This document shows, piece after piece, positions 20,388 through 27,886 of a stretch of DNA of 64,000 nt. The notes beneath the pieces are model-generated. The model was not told the origin of the DNA, did no database searches, and worked only from the letters and a program-made list of their open reading frames with translations. The stretch's first letter is position 1; each line of letters opens with the position of its first letter. Source of the stretch: an uncultured Clostridia bacterium (lineage in GTDB: Bacteria > Bacillota > Clostridia > Christensenellales > UBA1242); NCBI GenBank assembly GCA_937895935.1, contig CALBKX010000015.1:1-64000 (forward strand), written 5' to 3'. The position numbers and the translations under genes are program-made.

Positions 20388-21707
20388 ATGAGTAGGTATT
20401 ATTATCATCCATTAGGAGAGTATGCCCAAAATTATATAGATGGAAATGCCGCACCAAATCAGTTGCCGCATACATATGATAAAAATGAAGAAGGTAAAAC
20501 ACATGGTTGGTCAAAATTAGATTGGGGTGTTGGCCCTGATGTTCCAGTCTATTCAATGACTGACGGTGTTATTTTTAGTGTATTTGGGACTACAAAAGAA
20601 GGTGGACGAGGTTTTTTTGTCAACATTAGAACTGATAGACAAGATGGAACAGGGAAAACGGTCTGCATTAGATATATAGAATTAGGCGGACTTTCTGAAT
20701 TGACTGCCCCTTTGGTTGGAGTAGAAGCAGGTCCCGGCAAATTTTCCGGCAATGTTTCTTCTGGTGAAATTAATGTTCCTGTTAAGATGGGCGATTTGAT
20801 TGGCTATACAAATAATTGGTATAATAACTATTCTAATGTTCATATAGACTTTTTTTATGAGGGTAGTTCTACAGAAGATTATTATAAAGGAGTAGAGTAT
20901 GTTCCACATTGTGATGCAAATACTAAATTAGATTCAGCCTTTAATCTAAAAGATTTAAGTAATGATGTGAAAGCCGTTTATTGTAATGGTAGTATTGTTG
21001 GTTGTGAAAATGGCTATGTTCCGCAACAACCTGACCCCTCTAGTATTTATACCGTTTATCCATGCCTTTCTTATATGGTTTGCCTACAAAAGCCTATAAA
21101 AATGGAAGGTAGTGTTAATGGTTCTATTGGAACAGGCAATGCTCCTGAGGGCTATTATAAAGATACAATTCCAATTACTGATGAAGAGTTAAACAACGCC
21201 TGCAACTGTATTTTAGGTGAAATTCCACTTAGTGTAGATGGTGTAGAAGCTTCTAGAAGTGGGTGCTTGCTTTATGCTAAACTTATAAGAAGACGTTGGT
21301 TTACAAAAGCAGTCAATCCGGGCAATAGCATTATGAGTATTTTGCAAAACGGTGGCTTTTATGGCTGGAGCGGCAATTCTATTAGCACTTCAAAAGTTTC
21401 TGGTATGAACTACACCATAAATGAATTTAAAGAAAAAGTTAAACAAAACATTTGTAATCCCGGCTTATATGATATTACAGTAGACAAATGTGTAAAAATA
21501 GCAAATGAAGGCCCTTTTTATAATTATGGTTATAGTCCCTCTGGATATAATACTAATTCTGCTAAAGTAGAAAGTGAATTAGAACAGAAAATTATAGCAA
21601 AGCAATTACCAAGTCATAGTAATTCTCCTTCTTTCAGTATTCCATTAGATAATTTTTTGGGCTGTGTTGGTAATACAGGATATTGGAGTGATACAAGTGC
21701 TAATTAA
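20388..21707 (+). CDS. M23-like plus SleB-like tail-associated wall hydrolase
   Basis: 439 residues, RBS GAGGTGATTAAATG. This is an intact paralogue of the two preceding ORFs. The N-terminus (YHPLGEYAQNYIDGNAAPNQ) matches YFAHPLGSYAQHYIDDDA. The M23-like part has HGWSKLDWGV and YSNVHIDF, again with Asn-x-His where catalytic HxH is expected. Residues about 265-310 (ELNNACNCILGEIPLSVDGV, then LLYAKLIRRRWF) resemble a SleB-type hydrolase with a candidate catalytic Glu in GEIP. It presumably acts on peptidoglycan at the tail tip or in lysis. No signal peptide is seen. Confidence 0.6.
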   Translation: MSRYYYHPLGEYAQNYIDGNAAPNQLPHTYDKNEEGKTHGWSKLDWGVGPDVPVYSMTDGVIFSVFGTTKEGGRGFFVNIRTDRQDGTGKTVCIRYIELGGLSELTAPLVGVEAGPGKFSGNVSSGEINVPVKMGDLIGYTNNWYNNYSNVHIDFFYEGSSTEDYYKGVEYVPHCDANTKLDSAFNLKDLSNDVKAVYCNGSIVGCENGYVPQQPDPSSIYTVYPCLSYMVCLQKPIKMEGSVNGSIGTGNAPEGYYKDTIPITDEELNNACNCILGEIPLSVDGVEASRSGCLLYAKLIRRRWFTKAVNPGNSIMSILQNGGFYGWSGNSISTSKVSGMNYTINEFKEKVKQNICNPGLYDITVDKCVKIANEGPFYNYGYSPSGYNTNSAKVESELEQKIIAKQLPSHSNSPSFSIPLDNFLGCVGNTGYWSDTSAN

Positions 21708-22077
21708 AAGAACTGAAATTCAAAAAATTGAAAACTTAATTCTTTCTTTATCAAAAGAAAAGTTCAATATTAAAACTCAATATAAATTAATCAAAATTCA
21801 TAAAGCAATTAAAAATGAACAAGAAATTTATCAAGAACAAATTCAATTAAATTGTGAACCGTTTTTAGAAAAAGACGATAGAGGTATTCCAAAAATGAAC
21901 GAATCCGGCGGCTATAAGATTAAAGAAGATAAAATTACCGAGTGCTATTTACTTATGAATAAAATGAATAATCTTGAGGTTCAATTGCCCGACCTTTTTT
22001 TCTCTTTCGATGAACTAGAAGAATTGGATTTGACTTTAGAACAATTAGAAATATTAGAACCATTCATAAAAAGTTAA
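21697..22077 (+). CDS. DUF1617-like phage protein
   Basis: About 126 residues. I place the start at GTG 21697, which overlaps the preceding stop and has GGAGTGA 7-13 bases upstream; the ATG at 21664 lies inside the previous gene and lacks an RBS. The protein is helical and charged. Its C-terminal pattern (FSFDELEELDLTLEQLEILE) matches my memory of the DUF1617 family, small proteins coded next to siphophage tail genes, function unknown. It closes the tail operon, as a strong terminator follows. Confidence 0.6.
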   Translation: MLIKRTEIQKIENLILSLSKEKFNIKTQYKLIKIHKAIKNEQEIYQEQIQLNCEPFLEKDDRGIPKMNESGGYKIKEDKITECYLLMNKMNNLEVQLPDLFFSFDELEELDLTLEQLEILEPFIKS

Positions 22078-22083
22078 CAAATT

Positions 22084-22137
22084 GGACAAGACGCATTCTG
22101 TTTAAAACGCAGAAATTTTTACGTCTTGTCCTTTTTT
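22084..22137 (+). terminator. Rho-independent terminator closing the tail operon
   Basis: A perfect 10-bp stem GGACAAGACG / CGTCTTGTCC with a 28-nt loop is followed by CTTTTTTATT. It starts 7 bases after the DUF1617-like stop. Confidence 0.9.
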
Positions 22138-22193
22138 ATTGTTCTAAAGTCTTGACAAATCTACAAATTAATTGAACGGAGGTGAAAGTGGTA

Positions 22194-22652
22194 ATGGCTT
22201 ATAACTTTAATACACAACCACAATATCAGCAACAGCAGGCGGCAAGCAATAATATGCCGCAATTCCAACAGCAGAATATTCAACCTTTATTCCCGCAACC
22301 ACAGGGAAATGTTTATAATATTAATTCCACTTTAGAGGTGGCAAATGTCCCAGTAAGTGGCGGCATGTCAGTAGCTTTATGCCTTAACGAAGGATTTATG
22401 TATATAAAATCTTTACAGAACGGAAATCCTTTATTCTGGGCTTATAAAATTACGCCTTATGATAATTCCGCTCCACAACAGCAAGATGAGCAAACAAAAG
22501 AAAATAACAATAACAATGAAATTATTAAACAATTTAAAAAATATGATAGTCGATTTCAATCCATTGAGGGAAAAGTGTTTGAAATTCAGAACATTTTAAA
22601 ACAAAAATTAGAACCAAATCAAAATGAAAAAGGAGTTGAGTGGAAATTATGA
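22194..22652 (+). CDS. Gln/Asn-rich hypothetical phage protein
   Basis: 152 residues, unknown function. The ATG at 22194 is chosen because GGAGGTG lies 9 bases upstream; the in-frame GTG at 22182 overlaps that RBS. The first 45 residues are rich in Gln and Asn. A compact core follows (EVANVPVSGGMSVALCLNEG), and a charged helix ends the protein. It is the first gene of a cassette of small proteins between two terminators. Its stop overlaps the next start (ATGA). TTGACA at 22152 could be a -35 box, but no -10 is evident. A virion role is possible but unproven. Confidence 0.75.
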   Translation: MAYNFNTQPQYQQQQAASNNMPQFQQQNIQPLFPQPQGNVYNINSTLEVANVPVSGGMSVALCLNEGFMYIKSLQNGNPLFWAYKITPYDNSAPQQQDEQTKENNNNNEIIKQFKKYDSRFQSIEGKVFEIQNILKQKLEPNQNEKGVEWKL

Positions 22653-22879
22653 TGAATCCTATGAATTTAATTGGTTTATTGAAAGGTAGAAATCCACAAG
22701 AATTAGTTATGTCAATGATTCAAGGTAATAATATTAATGACCCTATGATTAATGATTTAATTAAATATGCTCAAAATAATGATATGGAAAATGTAAATAA
22801 AATTGCTGAAAACTATTTTAATCAGCGTGGCATGAATTTTCAAAAAGAATTGAACAATCTTATGTCAATGCTGAAATAA
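22649..22879 (+). CDS. Small helical hypothetical protein
   Basis: 76 residues from the ATG at 22649, which overlaps the previous stop (ATGA). An upstream in-frame GTG at 22640 with AGGAG four bases before it is a possible alternative. The protein is Met- and Asn-rich and helical (NPMNLIGLLKGRNPQELVMS). It has no signal peptide and no recognisable family. It is co-transcribed with the Gln-rich protein upstream and the intron-split gene downstream. Confidence 0.7.
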   Translation: MMNPMNLIGLLKGRNPQELVMSMIQGNNINDPMINDLIKYAQNNDMENVNKIAENYFNQRGMNFQKELNNLMSMLK

Positions 22880-22910
22880 TAAATTTATACTTAAAAGGAG
22901 GAATTAAACA

Positions 22911-23013
22911 ATGGGAGAAAACGGACTCAGTGTAGCAGACGCTCTAGCTCTCCAGAACAAGAATGGAACTACGAATGGTGATGGCTTCCTAAATGGCGGT
23001 CAAGGTGCTTGGT
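22911..23013 (+). CDS. GlyAsn-rich membrane-type phage protein, exon 1
   Basis: Exon 1 codes 34 residues (MGENGLSVADALALQNKN, then GTTNGDGFLNGGQGAW) plus one base of the next codon. The RBS is AAAGGAGGAATTAAACAATG. The frame stops soon after 23013 at TAAGATACTTGCC. The exon end ...TTGGT pairs with intron GCCA (P1, with the U-G pair at the splice site). Joining T23013 to G23250 restores TGG (Trp) and gives a continuous 322-residue protein. This MGENGLSVADALAL start is one I recognise from gut phage and clostridial sequences. Function unknown. Confidence 0.85.
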
Positions 23014-23249
23014 AAGATACTTGCCACTTTATAGGGCGACCTATATTGAAAAATTGCGGTATTAAGCGGGAAAGCTGAGATGCTAATCCGAACCGAAGGC
23101 TTATCAATAAGTCAGGAGCAAAGCATAGTAGCTGCAATAATGCTACCAAGAGACCGCAACAACTCACTGAGTTGAAAAGATATGCTGAACTATTGCGAAT
23201 ATGAAGCAATAGAAGTATAGGATAAAAAACCTATACGATAACAAAATTG
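23014..23249 (+). ncRNA. Group I intron, 236 nt, no ORF
   Basis: P1 is GGT|AAG with CTTGCC. The P-like region (ATTGCGGTATTAAGCGGGAA) and Q-like region (TGCTAATCCG) are present. The R segment (AGCATAG, about 23123) pairs with S (AGATATGCT, about 23178) as P7. P10 forms between exon 2 GGGTA and intron TACTT. The intron ends at G23249, as expected for the terminal guanosine. Splicing restores the reading frame. Confidence 0.85.
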
Positions 23250-24115
23250 GGGTAATCATTCTAATTCTATTCTTTGCTTTTGCTGGTTGGGGCAATCGTG
23301 GTGGAAACAATAACGGAAATAATGATGGAGGTGTAAATACCGTGTTCGTTCCTGCTGGTGGTGGTCTTTTTGGCGGCAATAGTGGGTATAATAATTGTTG
23401 CACTCCAGCGACCCAGCAGAGCCTTACTGATGCCTTTAACTTTAATCAGTTAGATAATGGCATTCGTGGCGTTCAAAATGGTTTGTGTGATGGTTTCTAT
23501 TCCACAAGCTTAGGTATTTCTAACTTGGGTAATGCTATTAGTCAGACGGCAAATGCTAATGCTATTGCTAATCTACAGGGCTTCAATGGCGTTCAGAACA
23601 CTATCAATCAAACTGGTAATGCTATTCAGTCAGATATTAATGCTGGCATAAATGGTATTCAAAATTCTCTATGCTCTGGCTTTAACGGCATTCAGAATGC
23701 TATTGCTCAGACAAACTACAACATGAAAGACTGTTGCTGCGAAACTCGTGAAAGTATCATGAATTCTAATTTCGCAAATCAGACAGGCTTTAATAACATT
23801 CAGAATCAGTTAGCTTCTTGCTGCTGCGATTTAGGTAGAGGACAGGAAAATCTAAAATACGCTTTAGCCCAGTCTACTTGTGATATTATCACTAATGCTG
23901 ATAAGAATACTGATAGAATTATAAATTATCTAACTCAGAATGAACTTGATTCTCTAAGAACCGAATTACAGTCTGCTCAACTACAGCTATCTCAGCTCTC
24001 TCAGACGAGCACAATCGTGAATAAGTTAAACCCCACACCTGTTCCTGCTTTTGCTGTGAACGCTCCTTTCTCTATGGGTGCTTATCCAAATAATACTGGT
24101 TGCGGCTGTATGTAA
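23250..24115 (+). CDS. GlyAsn-rich membrane-type phage protein, exon 2
   Basis: Exon 2 codes the remaining 288 residues. It opens with a hydrophobic segment (VVIILILFFAFAGW, beginning after the restored Trp), then a Gly/Asn linker (NRGGNNNGNNDGG), a Cys-containing region (NSGYNNCCTP), and a long helical repeat-like region with QN and NAI motifs (NGIQNSLCSGFNGIQNAI). Cys pairs and triplets (DCCCETRE, SCCCDLGRG) recur, and the protein ends in CGCM. A reader without the intron would start at the GTG of 23342 and miss the membrane segment. Single-pass topology is inferred. Function unknown. Confidence 0.8.
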
Positions 24116-24131
24116 TTAGGAGGGATAATTA

Positions 24132-24527
24132 ATGAGTTGTCCTACTACAAAAGCACTATGCGACAATTTAATTATCTCACAAGCCATTACTTTTGCTGAC
24201 AATCAATTAACAATTAATTTACCATCTGGTAGCTACAATAATGGACAAAAATATTGTCTTGTAATTGCTCAAGACATTCCAGAAGCAACCACAATTAATG
24301 CTAGCGTTGTTATTACTATTGGCACAGGAACAACAACTTATCCATTAGTTAATTGTAATTGCACAAATGTAAATGCTTGTCAGATTACATCAAGACGCAG
24401 ATATTCAACTAAAGTATTTACAAATATTCAAAATGGAGTATTTAAGCTACTTGGCCCAGTAAATTGTTTTAATTGTAAACATTCAGGGTCATTACCAATC
24501 ACAACTACAACAGAGACTACAGGTTGA
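24132..24527 (+). CDS. Cys-containing beta-rich hypothetical protein
   Basis: 131 residues, RBS TAGGAGGGATAATTAATG. The start MSCPTTKALCDNLIISQAIT and the middle (QKYCLVIAQDIPEATTINAS) look beta-rich. Cys clusters (NCNCTNVNACQI, NCFNCKH) could bind metal or form cross-links. No enzyme motif is seen. It follows the intron-split gene by 16 bases and precedes another small gene, all in one operon. I do not recognise a functional family. Confidence 0.75.
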   Translation: MSCPTTKALCDNLIISQAITFADNQLTINLPSGSYNNGQKYCLVIAQDIPEATTINASVVITIGTGTTTYPLVNCNCTNVNACQITSRRRYSTKVFTNIQNGVFKLLGPVNCFNCKHSGSLPITTTTETTG

Positions 24528-24546
24528 AGAGGAGGGATAAACAATA

Positions 24547-25029
24547 ATGGACAAACTATTAGGAAGAGTAGAAAAAGAATTAGAAAACATCGCAGATAAA
24601 GGTCTATCCTCTTCTAATCTTGATACTACTTTCAAGCTAATTGATATTTATAAAGACATTAAAGAAGCAGATTATTATGACTGTCAGACTGGCGGCTCTT
24701 ATGATGCCCAAAGACGTGATAGTAGAGGACGTTATATGGGAGATAGAGACGCATGGAAAATTGAAAAATGGGATTCCGACAGAAGCCACGAGTATGAAAA
24801 TCTCGGACCAATGAAGCGTTATTTTGACAGACTTGGAGATGAGATGGACACATACAATATGAATCGTGGTAGATATAGAAAAGGCGATTCTTCCACAAGA
24901 ATTGAAGATGGTATTGATATGGTTATGGATGCAATTCATAAAATGATAGAATGTCTATACGATTATGCTGAAACGGCACAAGAAAAAGAAATCGTTCGTA
25001 AACATATTGATAAAATGAAAAATCTATAA
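24547..25029 (+). CDS. Charged hypothetical phage protein
   Basis: 160 residues, RBS AGAGGAGGGATAAACAATAATG. The N-terminal part is helical. A central Arg/Asp/Tyr-rich stretch follows (SYDAQRRDSRGRYMGDRD), then a C-terminal helical region ending in EKEIVRKHIDKMKNL. No catalytic motif is seen. The stop overlaps the next start (TAATG). Function unknown. Confidence 0.75.
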   Translation: MDKLLGRVEKELENIADKGLSSSNLDTTFKLIDIYKDIKEADYYDCQTGGSYDAQRRDSRGRYMGDRDAWKIEKWDSDRSHEYENLGPMKRYFDRLGDEMDTYNMNRGRYRKGDSSTRIEDGIDMVMDAIHKMIECLYDYAETAQEKEIVRKHIDKMKNL

Positions 25030-25391
25030 TGTTTCAATATTATAATGCTAATCCTTTAGGAAGAAATGTTGATGATTGTGCTGTCCGGGCAATTTCAAAA
25101 GCCACGGGTAAAAGTTGGGATAAAACATATATAGAATTGTCGGAGTATGCGAGAATGAAAGGGATTACGTTTTCCGAAATACAATTTATTAATGAATATC
25201 TCAAAGAACGTTTTCAAGACTTTTCTTTACCCAAAGGTGTATACACATTACAAGATTTTATTGATTTAGATTTAGCTGGCACATGGCTAATAACAATGCC
25301 AAATCATATAACTTGTGTTATTGACACCGTTTGCTATGATACTTTTTATCCTATAGACAAGTATATTTGGTGTGCCTACAAAGTTAAATAA
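25029..25391 (+). CDS. Papain-fold-like hypothetical protein
   Basis: 120 residues, translationally coupled to the preceding gene (TAATG overlap). The pattern DDCAVRAISKATGKSW near residue 15 followed by PNHITCVIDTV near residue 94 recalls cysteine peptidases of the papain/C39 fold, with Cys at the start of a helix and His in a later strand. Similar small proteins with DDC.(V/I)RA motifs occur in phages. Whether it is a protease is unknown. It is the last gene before the bidirectional terminator. Confidence 0.6.
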   Translation: MFQYYNANPLGRNVDDCAVRAISKATGKSWDKTYIELSEYARMKGITFSEIQFINEYLKERFQDFSLPKGVYTLQDFIDLDLAGTWLITMPNHITCVIDTVCYDTFYPIDKYIWCAYKVK

Positions 25392-25399
25392 GCATAAAG

Positions 25400-25439
25400 A
25401 AAAGGGAGTAGAAAATAAATCTACTCCCTTTATTTTTTT
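25400..25439. terminator. Bidirectional terminator between convergent operons
   Basis: A 12-bp stem AAAGGGAGTAGA / TCTACTCCCTTT with a 7-nt loop has a T-run on its plus-strand side (ATTTTTTTA) and A-rich sequence before the stem that serves the minus strand. It separates the plus-strand structural operon from the minus-strand early operon. Confidence 0.9.
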
Positions 25440-26151
25440 AGAAATTAATAATTTCATTTGGTTTTTGCGTTTCCGCCGCCCACTTAGCAATTAAAACAGC
25501 ATCTGCTTCATCTTCTGAAACCGCTACACCATAATTGTCTAGAATAAGTAATTGGGCATTCTTTTTTCTATCAGCTCTTGAGCGACCTTTTATACCAGCA
25601 ACATTTCGCCATGTATTTGATGAAACGACTACAAACGGAATGCCGCATTCATAACAATAGTTTTTTAAAACACCTTGTAAATGTGCTAATTTTTTAAAGA
25701 CCAAAACACCTTCTCCATTACCATATTTTTGTAATTGTATGTCTTCTAAAGCCACTAAAGATGGTTTCCACTTTTGAATTAATGAAGCTACAAATCCTTT
25801 TGTTTGAGCAATTCTTTCAGTAGAATGTAATCCATTGGTTGTATATTTGCCATATTTAATTAAATCCTTATCATCAAAAATTGCCCATCCACTTGTAATA
25901 GTTGCTTGGTCTAGTCCTAAAACTCTAAAACCTTTTTTTCTTACTGGCTTCGTATCCATGTTATAAAAAGGATTTTCTTTACAAGTTGGACAATCGCAAT
26001 GCCGCCATTGCTTTAAAGAAAAAACATTGAAATGCCCAGCAGGACATTTTAAATCTAAATCAGAATCTAAATTAATATAAGAGGTTGAGATTAATTCCCA
26101 ACCTCTTTTTTCTATTTCTTTTTTAACGTCTTCATATGTTAGCTTACTCAA
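25438..26151 (-). CDS. RuvC-like Holliday junction resolvase with N-terminal zinc finger
   Basis: 237 residues. Residues about 75-225 have the RuvC/RNase H fold: FRVLGLDQATITSGWAI (first acidic residue), VALEDIQLQKYG (Glu), NTWRNVAGIKG, and VSEDEADAVLIAKWA (final acidic pair). It would resolve branched DNA before packaging or in recombination. An N-terminal Cys/His motif (KCPAGHFN..HCDCPTC) probably binds zinc, as in other phage RuvC-like nucleases. The first candidate start is TTG 26151. It is the last gene of the ClpP-dUTPase operon and ends at the bidirectional terminator. Confidence 0.85.
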   Translation of the reverse strand: MSKLTYEDVKKEIEKRGWELISTSYINLDSDLDLKCPAGHFNVFSLKQWRHCDCPTCKENPFYNMDTKPVRKKGFRVLGLDQATITSGWAIFDDKDLIKYGKYTTNGLHSTERIAQTKGFVASLIQKWKPSLVALEDIQLQKYGNGEGVLVFKKLAHLQGVLKNYCYECGIPFVVVSSNTWRNVAGIKGRSRADRKKNAQLLILDNYGVAVSEDEADAVLIAKWAAETQKPNEIINF

Positions 26152-26156
26152 TTAAA

Positions 26157-26951
26157 TCAACTCTTGACTCCAGTAGAACCAAATCCACCTTCTGCTCTAT
26201 CTGTTTCTGAAAGTTCTTCAACTTCCTTAAAGTGAATCATAGGAACTGGCATAATAAGCATTTGAGCAATTCTGTCTCCAGCAGAAATCTTTTGAGTTAA
26301 ATTTCCGGTGTTTTCCATGATAACACCCATCTCCCCCCTGAAGTGGCTATCGATAATCGAGGGACTGTTGGGAATCCGTAATGGTGTCTTATAGCTCATT
26401 CCGCTACGAGGAACAAAGTTAATCATATAACCTTCTGGAATTTCTACTTTAAGTCCTGTCTTAATAATTACTGTTTCATGCGGCTTAATTTCCACATCTT
26501 CAGTGGCATAAATATCAGCACCAGCATCTGAATCATGAGCATAAGTGGGAATCTTAGCGTTTTCATTTACCTTAACATATTTAACAACAATTCTCTCTCT
26601 TGGATTTTCAATTGCCATTTCAGTTAGCTTTACTGCTTCATAAAGAACAGTAGTTAATAGTTCTTTCTTGTTCTTAGATAAAGCGTTATCATTTTCAATA
26701 TCATTAATTAAAGTTTTTAACTGTTCAGCTTCTTGGGCAAATTGAGCACGAGAAACGTTTAATTTTCTCATATCATTCAATGTCTTTTCAACCGCTACTT
26801 CATCATCATAAATTTCACCAATTGCTTTCTTTAACTCTGGAAACATAGCATCAAATTGCTTGTCCGGCAAATCCATAATTTCCATAATGGAATCAATACC
26901 GGAATCTGAAACAGATAGCTTCTTTAGCTTTTCTTTTACATTAACATTCAT
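26157..26951 (-). CDS. dut: dUTPase with an N-terminal helical extension
   Basis: 264 residues. The C-terminal 140 residues carry the trimeric dUTPase motifs in order: I HDSDAGADIYA, II PRSGMSYKT, III SIIDSHFRGEMGV, IV GDRIAQMLI and V AEGGFGSTG. The enzyme hydrolyses dUTP to dUMP, which keeps uracil out of phage DNA and feeds dTMP synthesis. Typical trimeric dUTPases have about 145 residues, so residues 1-125 are an extra helical domain of unknown role. It sits between ClpP-like and RuvC-like genes with gaps of about 5 bases. Confidence 0.9.
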   Translation of the reverse strand: MNVNVKEKLKKLSVSDSGIDSIMEIMDLPDKQFDAMFPELKKAIGEIYDDEVAVEKTLNDMRKLNVSRAQFAQEAEQLKTLINDIENDNALSKNKKELLTTVLYEAVKLTEMAIENPRERIVVKYVKVNENAKIPTYAHDSDAGADIYATEDVEIKPHETVIIKTGLKVEIPEGYMINFVPRSGMSYKTPLRIPNSPSIIDSHFRGEMGVIMENTGNLTQKISAGDRIAQMLIMPVPMIHFKEVEELSETDRAEGGFGSTGVKS

Positions 26952-26956
26952 ATTTC

Positions 26957-27688
26957 TTAGCCCCCAATAATTTCATCAATAAGTCCATACTTTAATGCTT
27001 CGTTAGCAGTTAAATACCAGTCTTCTCTAACTTTGCTGTCATAATCTGCTTTAGAAATTTTTGTATCTTCTAAAATATGTTCTTTCATTTGCTTTAAAAT
27101 TGTATCATCATAATATTTCAACCAGTCAACTACCTTACCTGCTTCATTACTAATGCTTGCCTGTCCCTGATGGATAAGAAAAGAACTGTGTTTATTAGCG
27201 AATCTCTTAGTTCCACTAATAGCAATTAAACAAGCTGCCGAAGCGGCTTCGCCAATAGTGATAGTATTAATAGGTGTTGATGATGTCTTCATTTTATCAA
27301 TCAAAGTATAAGCTGCCAAAATACTGCCACCGCAACTATGAATGATGATATTGATTGGCTTTCTTTCTTCTGCTGAAATACCATCTTTATTATCAGTATC
27401 TTCGTAGAAATCAATTGCCTTACAAGCACCTAAACAAAGTTCATCAGTGATTTCCTCAGTAATATAAATATTTCTACAATAGAAGTCATGAGTTTCAAAA
27501 GTCTTACTAATGTCTACTTGTAATTCGGGAGTTGTGAATAAATCAGAAGAAGAAAATTCGTTTTCAATAGATTTCTGTTCTTCTGCTAAATCATCGTAAA
27601 CTTTAGCCATTTCTTTTAAGACCGTTTCCTTATCTCTTAATCCGCCATTTTCATCAAAAATATTAATTGCCATATCCTCAGTCTTCAT
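26957..27688 (-). CDS. ClpP-like serine protease
   Basis: 243 residues. ClpP-fold motifs: INIIIHSCGGSILAAYTLID, GEAASAACLI with the nucleophilic Ser, SSFLIHQG with the His, and a C-terminal REDWYLTANEALKYGLID with the Asp. Phage ClpP-like proteins often act as head maturation proteases, but this one lies in the early replication region, away from any capsid gene, so it may instead act on host proteins or as an accessory Clp subunit. RBS TTGGAGGAAG; the start overlaps the stop of the small upstream ORF. The N-terminal 45 residues are an extension. Confidence 0.85.
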   Translation of the reverse strand: MKTEDMAINIFDENGGLRDKETVLKEMAKVYDDLAEEQKSIENEFSSSDLFTTPELQVDISKTFETHDFYCRNIYITEEITDELCLGACKAIDFYEDTDNKDGISAEERKPINIIIHSCGGSILAAYTLIDKMKTSSTPINTITIGEAASAACLIAISGTKRFANKHSSFLIHQGQASISNEAGKVVDWLKYYDDTILKQMKEHILEDTKISKADYDSKVREDWYLTANEALKYGLIDEIIGG

Positions 27689-27836
27689 ATTTTTCTTCCT
27701 CCAATAGTTGATTGATTAAATTAATTTCATTAATAATGCCCTTAATCTTATCATTAAGAACAAAAGTATCAAGTTTTAATTCTTCTAGTTCTTTTTGTTT
27801 TTCTGCCTTTTTAGACATTAGTTCAAACTTGGTCAT
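27678..27836 (-). CDS. Small coiled-coil protein (52 residues)
   Basis: Short ORF MTKFELMSKKAEKQKELEEL and onward, ending in EEEKYED. It has a clear RBS (GAGAGGTGAG, then AAATG) downstream of a consensus promoter (27858-27886). Its last codons overlap the start of the ClpP-like gene, so it is the first gene of that operon. The sequence is almost entirely helical and charged. No known family; a small adaptor or regulator is conceivable but unsupported. Confidence 0.7.
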   Translation of the reverse strand: MTKFELMSKKAEKQKELEELKLDTFVLNDKIKGIINEINLINQLLEEEKYED

Positions 27837-27857
27837 TTCTCTCACCTCTCTATTAAT

Positions 27858-27886
27858 ATTATAACATGATTTAAAGCTAAAATCAA
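27858..27886 (-). promoter_or_regulatory. Sigma-A-type promoter for the ClpP-dUTPase-RuvC operon
   Basis: TTGATT (27881-27886), 17-bp spacer, TATAAT (27858-27863), with TG just before the -10. The -35 box overlaps the TGA stop of the upstream gene (27883-27885). Confidence 0.8.
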
